The notes below the pieces were generated by a model, which made no database searches, was not told the origin of the DNA, and saw only the letters and a list, made by a program, of their open reading frames with translations. From Poa pratensis (taxonomy: Eukaryota; Streptophyta; Magnoliopsida; Poales; Poaceae), in the NCBI GenBank assembly GCA_947311845.1, contig CAMZMU010000049.1, forward strand, positions 2,725,368-2,789,367: DNA of 64,000 nt, written 5' to 3'. Below are positions 20,681 through 31,860 of the stretch, in pieces. The first letter of the stretch is position 1. The number at the start of each line of letters is the position of its first letter. The translations under genes were made by a program, and so were the position numbers.

Positions 20681-20948
20681 ATCGGTTTGATACCATAAGA
20701 AAACCAAATTATTATACCAGGAGGTTTTAGTGGATACAATTTTTCCTCCAAAATAGAGTGCAAATGAATTTCAAGAAAAAATTCTAAAAATCCAATCATG
20801 CATGTGAATTAAACGGCCAATATATAAAATCCTAAGGATCAAATCCTATAAAATTTCTGTGCCATTAACCTCCGTATGCTTCGTTCTTTTCTTGTCGTCA
20901 CGTGCCGACACTCTCGATCTGTCATATCTCCCAAAGCAAAAGATGGAC

Positions 20949-21733
20949 AAAGCCACGGCCTCTCAGGCCCCTGACACTGTACAGTAGCTACAGTCGATCC
21001 CTGGCCGTCCGATCGTGGATCGACGGCCCAGATCCACCCCCACCCGATGAACAGTAACCGGTCACCACTCCCCAGCAGCCGGTCATCCGGTCGCTGTGAC
21101 CGGACGTCATCTGTGCGCCCGCACTGTAGCAGCACGTTAACCACTCCCCAGCAGCCGGTCACCCGGTCGCTGTGACCAGAGGAAATGTGTGCTACAGTGA
21201 TTTCATTCCCGTGATCGGTTTTTTTTTGGTCGACTCTAACTTCTTAACTTTGGATCCAAATTCATAAAAACATTTGACGAATTTTGTCAAATTCGTCGCA
21301 CTCAGTCATCCGTTTGAATTTTCCTTTCACGACCAGATGGATATCACCCTTCCAAACAAATTTCAAGTTTTAACCTTTTTATTTTGACGGACATATATAT
21401 ATTTCTCTCCAATATTCAAATTCGTTGTATTTTAGGCTGCGAAAAAAGTCAAATTCTGACAGATTTCAAAATTTTCAATCCAGGTATTTTGGACCCAGAA
21501 ATTTGTCTTCTAGATCTAGCCCAGAATAGCATTTTTTTTACCTGCCTGTCATGTACAAATTTTTCGTGAACCGACCTACAATCTCAATTAATAACTCATT
21601 TTACAAAAATACGTCACATACCAATACAACGGCCGTGGGTTTATATTTGTTGACATCTTTACGCTAGTAATTGCTTTCTTTTTGGTTGATCATGTCTCAC
21701 GGGTGCGGCGTGTCGCCGCGCCTTCCTACCTAG
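20949..21733 (+). mobile_element. Helitron-like non-autonomous insertion in the dehydrin 3 promoter
   Basis: Dehydrins 1, 2 and 4 run straight from the AAGCAA..GACCA segment into TTTTTGCAAACG. Here about 785 bp lies between. Its 3' end has a GC hairpin (GCGGCG-TGT-CGCCGC, 21706-21720), a short spacer and CTAG at 21730-21733, followed by a host T: the Helitron 3' signature. The 5' edge does not show a clean A|TC start. No helicase gene is present. The first 130 bases (CAGTAGCTACAG, GATCGACGG) resemble the start of the insertion at 52515. Confidence 0.65.
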
Positions 21734-21853
21734 TTTTTGCAAACGAACAGAAGGATCAGATATTTTCTGGGGAACTATCTTCACGCCGCGCCTTCTTACC
21801 TAGTTTTTGCAAACGAACAGAAGGGTCAGATATTTTCTGGGGAACTATCTTCT
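21714..21853 (+). repeat. 70-bp tandem duplication across the Helitron/host junction
   Basis: Units 21714-21783 and 21784-21853 are nearly identical. Each starts CGCCGCGCCTTC, contains the Helitron end CTAG and continues into the host GCAAACGAACAGAAGG...GGGGAACTATCTTC. The duplication therefore happened after the insertion. Confidence 0.92.
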
Positions 21854-22321
21854 TCCCGGACGCATACGAATGAGTTGGGACGTGGCGACCGGGACGCGCG
21901 GTTGCAAAACAGTTATCGGCAGCCACCTGTGCCACGCTCATGGGCTAACACGCTAGGCTAGTCGGCAGCCACCTGCCTGCCCACTCATGCAAGCATATGT
22001 CGCGCCCTGCCGCGGCGATTTGTCAATTTAACCATCCCACGCGACAGCTAGTCGGCAGCAACAGCCGGTTGCAAAACAGTACATACATTATGAGCTAGCT
22101 AGTCGGCAGCCGCCTGCGTGGCAACTCACGCGAGCACACCCCACTTAATGAGCTATGCTAGTCGGCAGTCATGAGAGCCCAGCTGGTGCTTTGTCTACCC
22201 TCGAATGGCCTATAAATAGTGCCTCGTGCTGCACTTGCTTTACACAACCACCTGCTCCACACAACCAAAGCAAGTAAACAGCAGAGCTAATAGATTTCCC
22301 GAGTGACAAGTTCAGCGCAAG

Positions 22322-22657
22322 ATGGAGCACCAGGGCCACGGCACCGGCGAGAAGAAGGGCATCGTCGAGAACATCCAGGAGAAGCTCTCCGGTGGCCACG
22401 CCGACAACCAGCAGACCGGTGGCACTTGTGGGCAGCAGGGACACACCGGAGTGACCGGCACGGGGACGCACGGCACCGGCGAGAAGGGCGTCATGGAGAA
22501 GCTCACCGGTGGCCACGGTGAGCACCAGCAGACCACTGGAATGACCGGCACGGCGACGCATGGCACCCAGGCCACTGGGACACACGGCACCGACGCCACC
22601 GGAGAGAAGAAGGGCATCATGGACAATATCAAGGACAAACTGCCTGGACAACACTAA
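22322..22657 (+). CDS. Kn-type dehydrin 3 (WCS120/CS66/DHN5-like), 111 aa
   Basis: This is a near twin of dehydrin 1. From the ATG at 22322 ([13 protein letters not shown]) it has K1 [15 protein letters not shown] (residues 10-24), a degenerate middle segment [11 protein letters not shown] (53-63, one lysine codon deleted relative to copy 1) and C-terminal K3 [15 protein letters not shown] (95-109). It also carries the unusual Cys36 (GGTCGQQGH). It lacks Y and S segments and introns. The second residue is Glu, as in dehydrins 2 and 4; dehydrin 1 has Gln. The frame is intact. The predicted role is a small cold/drought-inducible protectant, with an altered promoter. Confidence 0.95.
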   Translation: MEHQGHGTGEKKGIVENIQEKLSGGHADNQQTGGTCGQQGHTGVTGTGTHGTGEKGVMEKLTGGHGEHQQTTGMTGTATHGTQATGTHGTDATGEKKGIMDNIKDKLPGQH

Positions 22658-23081
22658 GCCCGATATGTCCGTGCCCACAGCCTTTGTAGCAGAATAATAA
22701 GATGGCGAACTTCCACCGTATATACATTAACTGAGTCTAGTTCAGCTAGCTCACTTGGTCGTTGGAGGAGCGAATCCATCTAGGTTCAAGGTTTCACCTG
22801 TATCGAGAGTTTTCGTTTGTTTACGGTTTTCCTACTTTGATGTGGAAATTTCCTTTTGGCTCAACCCATGTATGTATGCTATGGCGTCTAATATATACTC
22901 CTATTCTAGCACAATACCTATACGTTGCAACGAAAAACCCAAATATAAACGTCTTGATAAACCTCTTGCTTTGTGACTTGGGCTTCCGGCACTGCTTGCG
23001 ATTGAGTTAAAGTGTTAAAAAAAATATTTAGGCCCCGCTTGGATTCCTGTTTTTCAGTCAAAACATCCGGAAAATTTAACG
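22658..23081 (+). repeat. 3' UTR and flank of dehydrin 3 (near identical to copy 1)
   Basis: About 340 bases from 22741 match 2563-2903 with roughly five differences. The match stops at ATTTAACGG (23081), where a different, more diverged 3' flank begins. Confidence 0.85.
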
Positions 23082-23224
23082 GTGGAGGAGCGAATTCATC
23101 TTTCACGTGTCTCGGGAGTTTTCCTTTGTTTGTTTACAGTTCGCATATTTGATGTGCAAATTTCCTTTTGGTTCAACCCATGTATGTATGCTATGGCATA
23201 TATATATATATATATATATATATA
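23082..23224 (+). repeat. Second, diverged dehydrin 3' flank
   Basis: The sequence restarts at TGGAGGAGCGAATTCATC and proceeds to GTATGTATGCTATGGCATATATA, i.e. the same landmark as at 22760-22890 but a different version. No dehydrin gene precedes this second flank. The (TA)n tract at 23199-23224 is where the next element is inserted. Confidence 0.8.
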
Positions 23225-26200
23225 CTTCTGCTATTCTAAACTCCCTTGTAGAATAAGTATTCTGGTCAACTTTCGGAACTTCCGTTTAAATAATATCTGA
23301 ACTTTCGGACGGAATACTTAGATTCGGTGAGTTTTTTTATCGCGGTTTTCAAACCGTTTGTCGGATTGAAGCAAATGATACGCCGTTGGAAAGGTATGGA
23401 AAATGCGCACCTTTTTCACTTCTACAAGATTTTGAAATTAGTTACGGTTTTAAAACAAATTTAAATATACGAAACACTGTTTTTCACGTATTTTCCTCGT
23501 TTTCGTACTGTTTTGGACGCCATTTTCAAACCGTTTGTCGGATTGAAGCAAATGATACGCCGTTGGAAAGATATGAAAAATACGCACCTTTTTCACTTCT
23601 ACAAGATTTTGAAATTAGTTACGGTTTTAAAGTAATTTTGAATATACGAAACACTGATTTTCGCGTTTTTTCTTCGTTTTCGTACTGTTTTGGACGCCAT
23701 TTTCAAACCGTTTGTCGGATTGAAGCAAATGATACGCCGTTGGAAAGATATGGAAAAACCGCATCTTGACTATTCAGGTCAATTTTCGTAATTCATCACG
23801 GAATAAGAGCAGTTTGAAAAATTAACAATTCTGTTTTCTGAATGCTTATGTCCAGCGGACAGTATTTTTAAAATTACTTTCAAACCGCTTATCGAAACGT
23901 AACAAATGATATTGCGTTGGAAAGATATTGACTATACGCAACTTTTTCGTATAGAAATTGTTTCCAAATTCTTTATGGTTTTTGGTTAATTTTAAAAATA
24001 CGAAAAACAGTGAAACTAGATAACATGGAACGATTCAAAATTGACTCGATTGTGGTGCTCGGACTGGGCGAGTCAGCGTGGGAGAGTGAAATTACACTCA
24101 TATACTCGACAATTGAATGCGGCGGCGGTTGATTTGGACAAACGGAAATCATAATGATAATTTTAACGCGTAAGAATCCCGTCTTCGAAAAACAGAGTAT
24201 ATGAACTCTCTGGAATACGTGTAGTGAACCTCTGTTTTATGCCTAAGTGAACTTCTGGTAACACCGCTCGTAATTTTTTATAAATTTCTTCTAAAAAATG
24301 AATGCCTGTCGTGTGAACTTCCAATTAAATACAAGGTGAACTTTTCATATCGCCGTAAAATATGAAATGAAATTTTGCAGTGTTAACTTCCGATTTGATA
24401 TGAGGTGAATTTCCGTGATTTGATATAGTGAAACTCCGTTTTTGTTATATTTTTCTAAAAACCAAACTCCATGGTGAGAACTCCCGTTAAATACGATGTG
24501 AACTTCACATATCGTCGTATAATATGAAATGAAAATTTTGAAGTGCTAACTTCCGCTTTAATATGAGGTGAACTTTCGTGATTTGATACTTTGAATCTCT
24601 GCTTTTCGTTATTAAAAAAAAAGAACTCCCGTTAAATATGATGTGAACTTCACATTCGTCACATGTATATGAAACACAGTGTTAACTTCCGTTTTAATAT
24701 GAGGTGAACTTTCATAATTTAAACCGTGAACCTCTTTTTAGAAAAAAAAACATTATCCTTCTTTACTCAAGAATAAATTTTATTTTATACCCCTGCTATT
24801 CTTTATAGTGAACCTCCAAAGTTTGAAGAGTGAACTTCTTATTGCTATTTTTTAGGCCGTGATTGTTTTAAAAAATTACAAATGAAACTTTATTTCTATA
24901 GTTTGCCGAGTCCAGATAATTTTTTTTTAGAAACTGAACTTTTTTATTTTATATAAAACCATCGCTAGCTTGCCAAGTCTAGTTCATGTTTTCCTTTAAA
25001 GTATCAAGTTAACCCCCTAAGAAAACTAAATAAACTTTTAGCAACAACAAAAGTGAACTTTTGTCTAAAATAATACACCTCTCCAAGTAAGAGACGATAC
25101 ATCTGCACTTGTATCAGAGGCAAAGATGATCTACATAGATAATTTAGGCTCTTGACAATTTGTAAAGTAATGTCAGGCACGTAACTGACATCAGTTTTGA
25201 AACGAACCTGCAAATCCTTTACGAAATAAATAGCAGTTCACTATATCTTGTGTTAAAAAAGTTTATCGACAACAAGTCATTAGCAGCTAGGAGAATGCGT
25301 CAGGCAGTGGCAGCACTGAACCTCAGCGCATGTAGCAGCAACCTCCTCGCCATAGTCGCCCAAGCCAAGAAAAAATTTAGAAGTTGTGGAATTGGAGCAA
25401 AACACATCAGCAAATCAGTGTCTCGAATCGATCTATACAACAGTTCATCGAGAAAAAAACACGATTTCGGGGAAAGAAAAAACTTCTGAGCAGCGTGGCT
25501 TGAGCCTATCTCTTCGTGAATCTCTTGGAGGCCCGGCGTGGACTTCTGGAGCGGCACCCTGTTGATTTTCCGAACAGCTAGCGTCCTCAATCGAGTCAAG
25601 TGGAGCTAGGTCCTGAGCGGATCTTCGTGGCTGCCTGTGCGAGAGTTCACGCCCGCGTTCGTGTGAATCCAAAGCGGGGAGGGGTTCGCTTGGTGCGCAG
25701 CCGTAGGCACTCGAGGAAGGTCGTCGGCAGACCCACCTACTGCGACGACCTCGTCGCGTCCATCTTCCCAGGTGGCGGCGGAACAACGCCCGCAGACGGG
25801 GCCGGCGGAAAGGGGAACGCTGGGGCGGGCGAATCCTCGAATTAGAGGCTGGGGCCGGAGGTTCGGCGCACTGCCATTTGGAGGTTCACAGCCACGAGCA
25901 CATGCTCCCCCGCCCTGTTTCTCGACGAGTACAGCTCGCAGTTGACCTTGTGCGAGTTCGGCCGGGCGCGTTCGGGATTCCGCAGCTCGCTGTGATGGGG
26001 AACGAGCAGGCATGCGCTCACTGATTCCAGCAGAATCACGCGGGGCTTCACCCAGGTTGACCACAGGATGCTGGTGAGGTCGGGGGCGGGCGCAACAGCA
26101 GTGACGAGTCTTCGGCGACGCGCGCGGGGCAACACGCCGGAGGAGAGCGCGGCAGGAGGACCACCGGCGGCGCGCACATGGCAGGAGCGCCGGGGCGCGG

Positions 26201-26486
26201 GTGAAGCACAGGGGCGGGCAGCACGCTTGGTGTGGGGGCGGCAGAAGCACCGGAGAAGTCGGGCGCGGCTCGCCGGCGGGGACGGGGGCGGCGCGCCGGC
26301 GTTGGCGAGGGCGGGTGGTGCGGCAGTGCGAGACTGCGGGGTAGGTAGTGGGCAGAAACTGGGCGTGTGCCGGTTAAGAAGGTCTTTTGGACGGGTCGGC
26401 TCGGGAGAATAAACCACGTTGGTTTCCAAAAGTTGACTAGAATAGTTATTCTACAAACACTATAGGGGTTGTGTAGAATAGTCCTG

Positions 26487-26494
<8 letters not shown>
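23225..26494. mobile_element. Unclassified 3.3-kb inverted-repeat element in a TA microsatellite
   Basis: The ends are imperfect inverted repeats: left CTATTCTA ... GTAGAATAAGTATTCTGG then TCAACTTT; right (complement) CTATTCTACACA ... GTAGAATAACTATTCTAG then TCAACTTT. It is flanked on both sides by (TA)n, and the dehydrin 3' flank resumes at 26524. Inside are 177-bp tandem repeats (23350-23760), a 24200-24750 stretch with repeated GTGAACTTCCGTTTTAATATG-like units, and a GC-rich part (25590-26400) with overlapping open frames that I cannot identify. No transposase is recognised. Confidence 0.6.
23350..23765 (+). repeat. 177-bp tandem repeat, about 2.4 copies
   Basis: TCGGATTGAAGCAAATGATA occurs at 23361, 23538 and 23715, so the period is exactly 177 twice. 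A degenerate further copy (AAATGATATTGCGTTGGAAAG) is seen near 23905. The units include CGCCGTTGGAAAG and CAAGATTTTGAAATTAGTTA. Confidence 0.93.
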
Positions 26495-26523
<29 letters not shown>

Positions 26524-26526
<3 letters not shown>

Positions 26527-26592
26527 CAAAATGTTATGTCTCCAACTCCGTTCTTATCAATTCTCTTATTATACTTGCTCCAAGTACTGGCT
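26524..26592 (+). repeat. Continuation of a dehydrin 3' flank
   Basis: AGCAAAATGTTATG ... TCTTATTATACTTGCTCC matches the flank after dehydrin 4 (57058-57120). It shows that the 3.3-kb element split the flank begun at 23082. Confidence 0.8.
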
Positions 26593-28333
26593 TTCTACGA
26601 TAAATAGGCTTTATTATTACAAAAATATTACACATGCCCTCTGCACAAGCAAGATGCACACAGACGCAAAGTCACACAAGAATTGTTGAAAGCTAAAATG
26701 ACAAAAAAACAAAATCATGAAGACTGTAAATCGCCTATGGCACAAGAGGGGCCAATCCGAAAATTACGCGACCATCCATGTTATATAAAAATATCTCTCA
26801 CCGTATTTTCTAATCGAGTGGACACCTCCATAAAAAGTATTGATTTTCCGCATGTTTTAACGTGGACCACGAACGGAGCACACCTGGTGCATCTGTAGAC
26901 GAACTGCATGAGAGAAGAATTCTTATCATTATAAACCTTGTGATTTCTACATACACAAAGAACCATATTACGGCAAGCGCTGCCACCCTAATAGGTATTA
27001 TATACTTGTACCTTCTGATCTTATACCGCAATGCAGTGCATACCGGACATTTATCCATATTCTCGTACTTCTCACCGCGCTAGAGGATGCAGTCATTAGG
27101 GCATGCATGTATCTTCTGCACGTCTAATCCTAGAGGGCAGACAAGCTTCTTTGCTTCGTACGTGCTGGCGGGCAATTCGTTCTTTCTTGGAAGCATCTTC
27201 TTCATTAGTAGCAGCAAATTTTCAAATGACGAGTCAGTCACACCGGTCTCTGCCTTCCATTTCAGCAATTCCAGTGTGCTACCCAGTTTCTTCTGGCCAT
27301 CTTCACAAGTTGGGTACAACAATTTGTTGTGGTCCTGTAACATCTGCTCGAACTGCAACCTCTCCTTTTCTGTGTCGCAGCCTCGCCTTGCATCAGAAAT
27401 GACCCGACCAAGATCATCAGCGGGCTCATCTGGTGCCCGTTCTTCACCCTCTTCTTCTTCATTGTCTTCCATTTCGGTATCAGCGTATTCAGGGAACATA
27501 GATCGGTAGTTGTCATCATCGTTCTCTTCTTCATCGCCGTCTTCAACAATAACCCCTCTTTCTCCGTGCTTGGTCCAAACATTATAGCCGGACATGAAAC
27601 CGGACCGAAGCAGGTGGCTCTGAATGACTCTTGAGGAAGTGTGATCCTTCTCATTCTGACATTCAACACATGGACAAATCATAAAGCCATCCCGCCGCTT
27701 GTTCGCCTCGGCCGCAAGGCGAAAAGAACGCACGCCTTCTCTATAAGCGGCAGAGCGTCGGTCACCGTACATCCATGGATGGCTCATCTGCATCATAGAA
27801 CTATATATCAAACGCAATCACGATGCTAAAATTAGTACCGCGCGGTCTAAACGAGAAAATAGTTGCTAACCTTTTAGGACACTTCGAAACAAAGAGGAGG
27901 AAGCTTAAGTGTGGCTCGGCCACCTCATATCATGTTTGTCTTGTGTGAACTCAAGTGGCATCACTCTAACAGGCATTTCACCGAACACCTCTAGTGCATA
28001 TGAAGAAAAAAAAATAGCACAAACCTACACCACCTCCCACCAGGAAAAAAACAAGAGAGAGGGGAGAGGGGCTGCCATATATATAGGGCCAGACCATTAG
28101 TCCCGATTTGAGATACAAACCGAGACTAAAGGGGGGCACCAGGCCGCAGCAGGCCGCAGACCCCTTTAGTCCCGGTTTGTATCTCAAACCGGGACTATTG
28201 GGCCCTAACGAGCCGGGACTATTGGGTGCCGTACGTTCGGCGTTTTTCGGGGCGACGTGTCCGGACCATTAGTCGCGGCCCAGGCCGCGGCCGGGACTAA
28301 TGGCCCGGACGAAAGGCCTGTTTTCTACTAGTG
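26593..28333 (-). mobile_element. Truncated CACTA element
   Basis: The right terminus is CCTGTTTTCTACTAGTG (ending 28333), preceded by palindromic subterminal repeats (TAGTCCCGGTTTG/CAAACCGGGACTA at 28100-28200). The minus strand encodes the first part of a CACTA transposase. The left terminus was not found and the sequence abuts dehydrin flank DNA, so the distal part is deleted. Confidence 0.75.
26810..27817 (-). pseudogene. CACTA (En/Spm-type) transposase, N-terminal part
   Basis: The minus-strand frame 27817-27080 has PWMYGDRRSAAYREGVRSF, the zinc-binding transposase-associated domain (MICPCVECQNEKDH, LLRSGFMSGYNVWTKHGERG), an acidic stretch and the start of the transposase core (CPLGLDVQKIHACPNDCILY-type). 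A TAG stop follows CPNDCIL at about 27083. The sequence goes on in the same sense with KYENMDKCPVC and ALRYKIRR (about 27067-27010) before similarity fades. The catalytic core is missing, so it cannot mobilise anything alone. Confidence 0.85.
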
Positions 28334-29835
28334 AGGGGTAGCCGGAGCGGCAGCCGGAGAAGGCTTAGCCGTCTTATTCTTGCCGACTACCGCCCTTGCC
28401 CTCAGCTTGGGCACAACAGTCTTCAATCTGCAAAGGAAAAGCATGCGAACAGTCAACAAAAGTCAACTCGAGACTAAAAGACAAATGCAAGCAACATCAA
28501 GGAAGGCTTACCTCTTTTGAGGGATGTTAATCCCCGTGTTCTCGTCATCATCGTCAACATGGACGATGGCTTTCTTCCTCTTCTCAGCCACAGCTCTAGA
28601 GGTACCCGCTCCTGCAGCCCTGCGCTTCTTAGCCTTGCCGGCAGCAGGTTCAAGAACATAGTAGGCGGGAGCCAGCTCCTCGTCCGCCAAGCTTGATAGC
28701 TGCAAACAAAGTAAAATGAGACATGCACAAAAACGACTAAGGCAAAATCCGTCAAAGCGAAGTGTCAAATATTTGACTTACCGCGGGAGCCGGGTTGTCG
28801 TGCGTATACATGGCCACACTCACAGTGAGCCGAAAGAACTGCGTCTTGATGAGCCCCCTCAGTCGCACAGTCAAGTCCGACTTCGCGAGTGGGAGCTGGC
28901 ACACGCGAAGGGTATCCTCCGGCTCGGTGGTGTACTCGCACATCTTGCGAGTACAATAGTGCAGGGGCTGCATCTGCCTTGACAGCCAGCAAAGCACGGT
29001 GACCACTCCATCCAGCCTTGGAGTTGCCGTCGTCATGAATTCAATCCGTGTAAACATTAGATAGAGATTTTCCGGTAGGACGTTCACCGCGTCCTCCTTC
29101 CAGCAAGGCTTGGACAAAGGCGGCACATTCACAAAAGGCGGAATGCCCACCGCCTTGCCAGAAGCCGGTACATCCTTACAGTAGAAAAAACTATTGGTCC
29201 ATCCCTTGACAAAATCTTGGGGTACCAATCTCTACGTTGGCGGCAGTTGAAACTGATACTGCCGCAAGTTGCTAAGCCACCGTCCGACACAGTTTGACGG
29301 CGGATATGGAAGCAAAACTTAAAGAATTCTAAACTGGGCCTAATGCCTAGATAGCCCGCAAACAAGGCTTGAAAGCCAGCTACAACTAGGATGCTATTAG
29401 GCGCTACGTTGTGCAGCTGAAGGCCGTAATAATCTTAGACTTCTGAAAAGAAGTCGGAAGGCGGCAGGGCCATGCCACACAGTAGATGGGAAACAAGAAT
29501 TACCTGTTCTCCTTCCTTCGGGTTGGGGATAACGTCACCCGCCGCCGCGCGCCATTGGCACACATCTTGCTTCGGCGTGAAGCCCTCCGCTTCCAGCTCC
29601 TCGAGATACTCCGTCGTGATGCACGACGGAGTCCAGTAGCGCGAACCTGCCTCCTCCGCTGCCTCGGTCTCCGGCGCGTAGTGGCGCGAATCGGGCGGTT
29701 GCCACAGTGGAGGAAGCAGTGGCGCCCGCCGCCGCCGTTGCCGTGGTCGAAGGCGTGGCACTAAGATCTGCGCTCTGCTTCATCGCCGCCGCAGCCCGCT
29801 GCTCCTCCGTCGACCCCATTGGAGATGATCTCTCG
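28334..29835 (-). pseudogene. Gypsy-type transposon protein (retroelement internal region), decayed
   Basis: Minus-strand pieces at 29819-29435, 29365-29129, 29228-28752 and 28768-28508 form one collinear protein. Recognisable parts are ITTEYLEELEAEGFTPKQDV, LVSHLLCGMALPPSDFF, FAGYLGIRPSLEFFKFCF, RKMCEYTTEPEDT and a C-terminal basic/acidic tail (AGKAKKRRAAGAGTSRA, VDDDDENTG). This is the 'putative gypsy type transposon' family common in Triticeae large retrotransposon derivatives. Frame changes near 29400 and 29220 and exon-like gaps show decay. Confidence 0.65.
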
Positions 29836-30424
29836 TCGCGTCATGCTAGGGTCTCTCTCTCGCCGGCGGGAGGTATTCCGGTGGTGAGGAGCTCGAGGAG
29901 ATGAGGAGATGAACAGGGATGCGGTGAATGGATTTCACCGCATGGGTGAAATCTTATTTAAAAGGATTGCTCCACGATTCGTGCACACGGGTGGGGAATG
30001 CCCCACGATCTTCACCACGCGTCCGGGATCGTGCGCGGAAATTTCGCGACGTGGCAACCGCCTGATTCGCCGCGAAACCGTGGCGCCTGGATTCCCGCGC
30101 GTAACAGGAGAGCCATCATGGCGTCGTTCCGTCTCTCTGTGAGTTCAATCTGTCATGGACCACGGATGACGCACGCACGCTACCTACTGACTTAATCAGT
30201 CAAAGTGACGAGACCTGGCGTGGGAGATTCCTGACAGGAGGTCAGGCCGTCTTTCCCATGTTCTGGTCAAAGACGTCGTCAGTTTGGCTTTGAATATCTG
30301 AACCGTCGTCCGCCTTTCTTCGGAATGATTCAACCTCTTCAGCCGCCTAAAATCAAGAAACAAGACGGACATCGCTAAAAGACGAAGACGGCAACTGGAC
30401 AACTTAAACCTTTCCGGGGGCTAA

Positions 30425-30900
30425 TGTTGGGGATATACCAACTAGGGATATCTCTAACATGGATCAATCCGGCCAATCCCGGGTGGCCCAAGGGTGGTGA
30501 ATGCTTGTTGCCTGCCGGGCGGCCCAGTTAGCTGAAGTACAAGACGGAAGCGTGCCGGCTAAAGATTGAAGCATACGAATCCACCAAGCCAAGACATAGA
30601 TGGCAACTTAATCGGTTAGGTCTAGGACTTTTATTCTTGCCGGACACAGCGTCTCCTTGTAAATCCTAGGTCTGGCCGCCTATATAAAGCTGGACCAAGG
30701 AAGCCTTTATGACGATACCACCTTCACACCCTACGTTCTACCGTCGGCTAGAGGACCCCCGTCTCCTATCAACTATGCCGATACCACGACAGATCTAACA
30801 AGAGTGCGTACGGTAAGATCCCTGTTATATGACAAACATTACAATACGTTGTAGATCTGGCAAGTTTGTTTGGTCAAAAGAGGTAGGATATGTTGAATCT
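30425..30900 (+). mobile_element. LTR-like terminal region
   Basis: It starts TGTTGGGGATATACCAACTA directly after a purine-rich CCGGGGGCTAA (polypurine-tract-like), and has TATATAAAG at about 30682 and CTTGTAAATCC before it. These are features of a 3' LTR, probably of the element whose internal part lies at 28334-30424. The right boundary is uncertain. Confidence 0.55.
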
Positions 30901-31860
30901 AAGACACAGATTAGATGAACACGGACACAATAAACACAACGGTACTAGCGCAGTAGCGGTATTCTATCTGATCTGAGACTGCTATCCGTACTAATTAATT
31001 AGACCCCCGTGTAAAATAAGATATGCAGTGTCCGTGTGTACCTTCCATGTCAAAGAAGGGCGAGGATCAGGACGACGAAGTGGTTAAGCGAGCCTCATGA
31101 AGCGTCCGTTCTTCAGCCTGAAAGTACGACGCTTGTCTTGCCACGGTGGACACCTAGCACGGGACGGTGCGCCCGGAGACCCCAGCGACATCTCTGGCCT
31201 TCCATGCGTGCATGGGAACAGCATGATCCCGTGTTTAACTCGTGAGATCCGGCTTCCACCTTTTTTACATGGTAAACAGGGTATGGTCCGACTATATACA
31301 GTTGGCGATGTAGGGTTGCACGGTAAAGTGCCCTAATGGGCCCAGAATTAGAAAACATTGCCCTTTTTTTATCTACAGGATTGGAATACTTTGTTCGTTC
31401 AAGGGTAAAGAAGTATCACTGTACATACTGGACGACGGGCTTGCGTTCAACGCACAGCGCGGGATGTATCCTTGTGTTTGGTTTCGGTGGTACCTCGCAT
31501 GGTCGGCCTAGCACGGCGTGCCGCCACGGCAGCCCTTGCTAGTGGTATAATAATAGTCTGAAACAATAAAATATTATAGATACGTTTGAAACGTATCACA
31601 TTTCAACAGATCTATATCTCTCTCCCATGTGTTGGGTTCTCCACCATACGTGCTCTAGTTGATCTCGCGTTCTGGGCGACAGAGTGCTGCTGAACTGGAG
31701 GAGACGAACGTGTGCGAACTCGCAATGGGATCATACGTTTGATCCTAAGGAGAAGTGAACATTCTCGCGGCTGGGAGATTTAAGCCTAGCTACGGGAATT
31801 GGCATCGACTCACTTCATCAACATCTACTTCTGCTACACGGTGTTGGCAACGTTCTAAAT
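30901..31860. other. Unidentified repetitive-looking sequence
   Basis: No gene or clear element terminus is supported. There are only short open frames. Nothing definite can be said beyond its position within the nested block. Confidence 0.4.

Larger units (their letters stand above)
20896..22321 (+). promoter_or_regulatory. Promoter of dehydrin 3, with a Helitron-like insertion and extra CRT/DRE boxes
   Basis: The distal CACGTG (20899-20904) is fused to GCCGAC (20904-20909). A foreign segment follows (about 20949-21733), then a 70-bp tandem duplication, ACGTGGC (21880-21886), four GTCGGC boxes (21961, 22051, 22102 and 22161) and a TATAAATA box (22211-22218). The other three copies have only two proximal GTCGGC boxes. 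The short repeats GCTAGTCGGCAGC and GAGCTAGCTAGTCGGCAG show the array grew by small tandem duplications. Confidence 0.75.

Noticed and set aside
23350..23765. Centromeric satellite or CRISPR-like array
   Set aside because: The 177-bp spacing is satellite-like in length, but there are only about 2.4 copies inside a transposon-like element and no spacer/repeat structure.
25606..26429. Two long GC-rich minus-strand frames (214 and 195 residues)
   Set aside because: They overlap each other in different frames and have low-complexity Arg/Ala/Pro translations with no domain.
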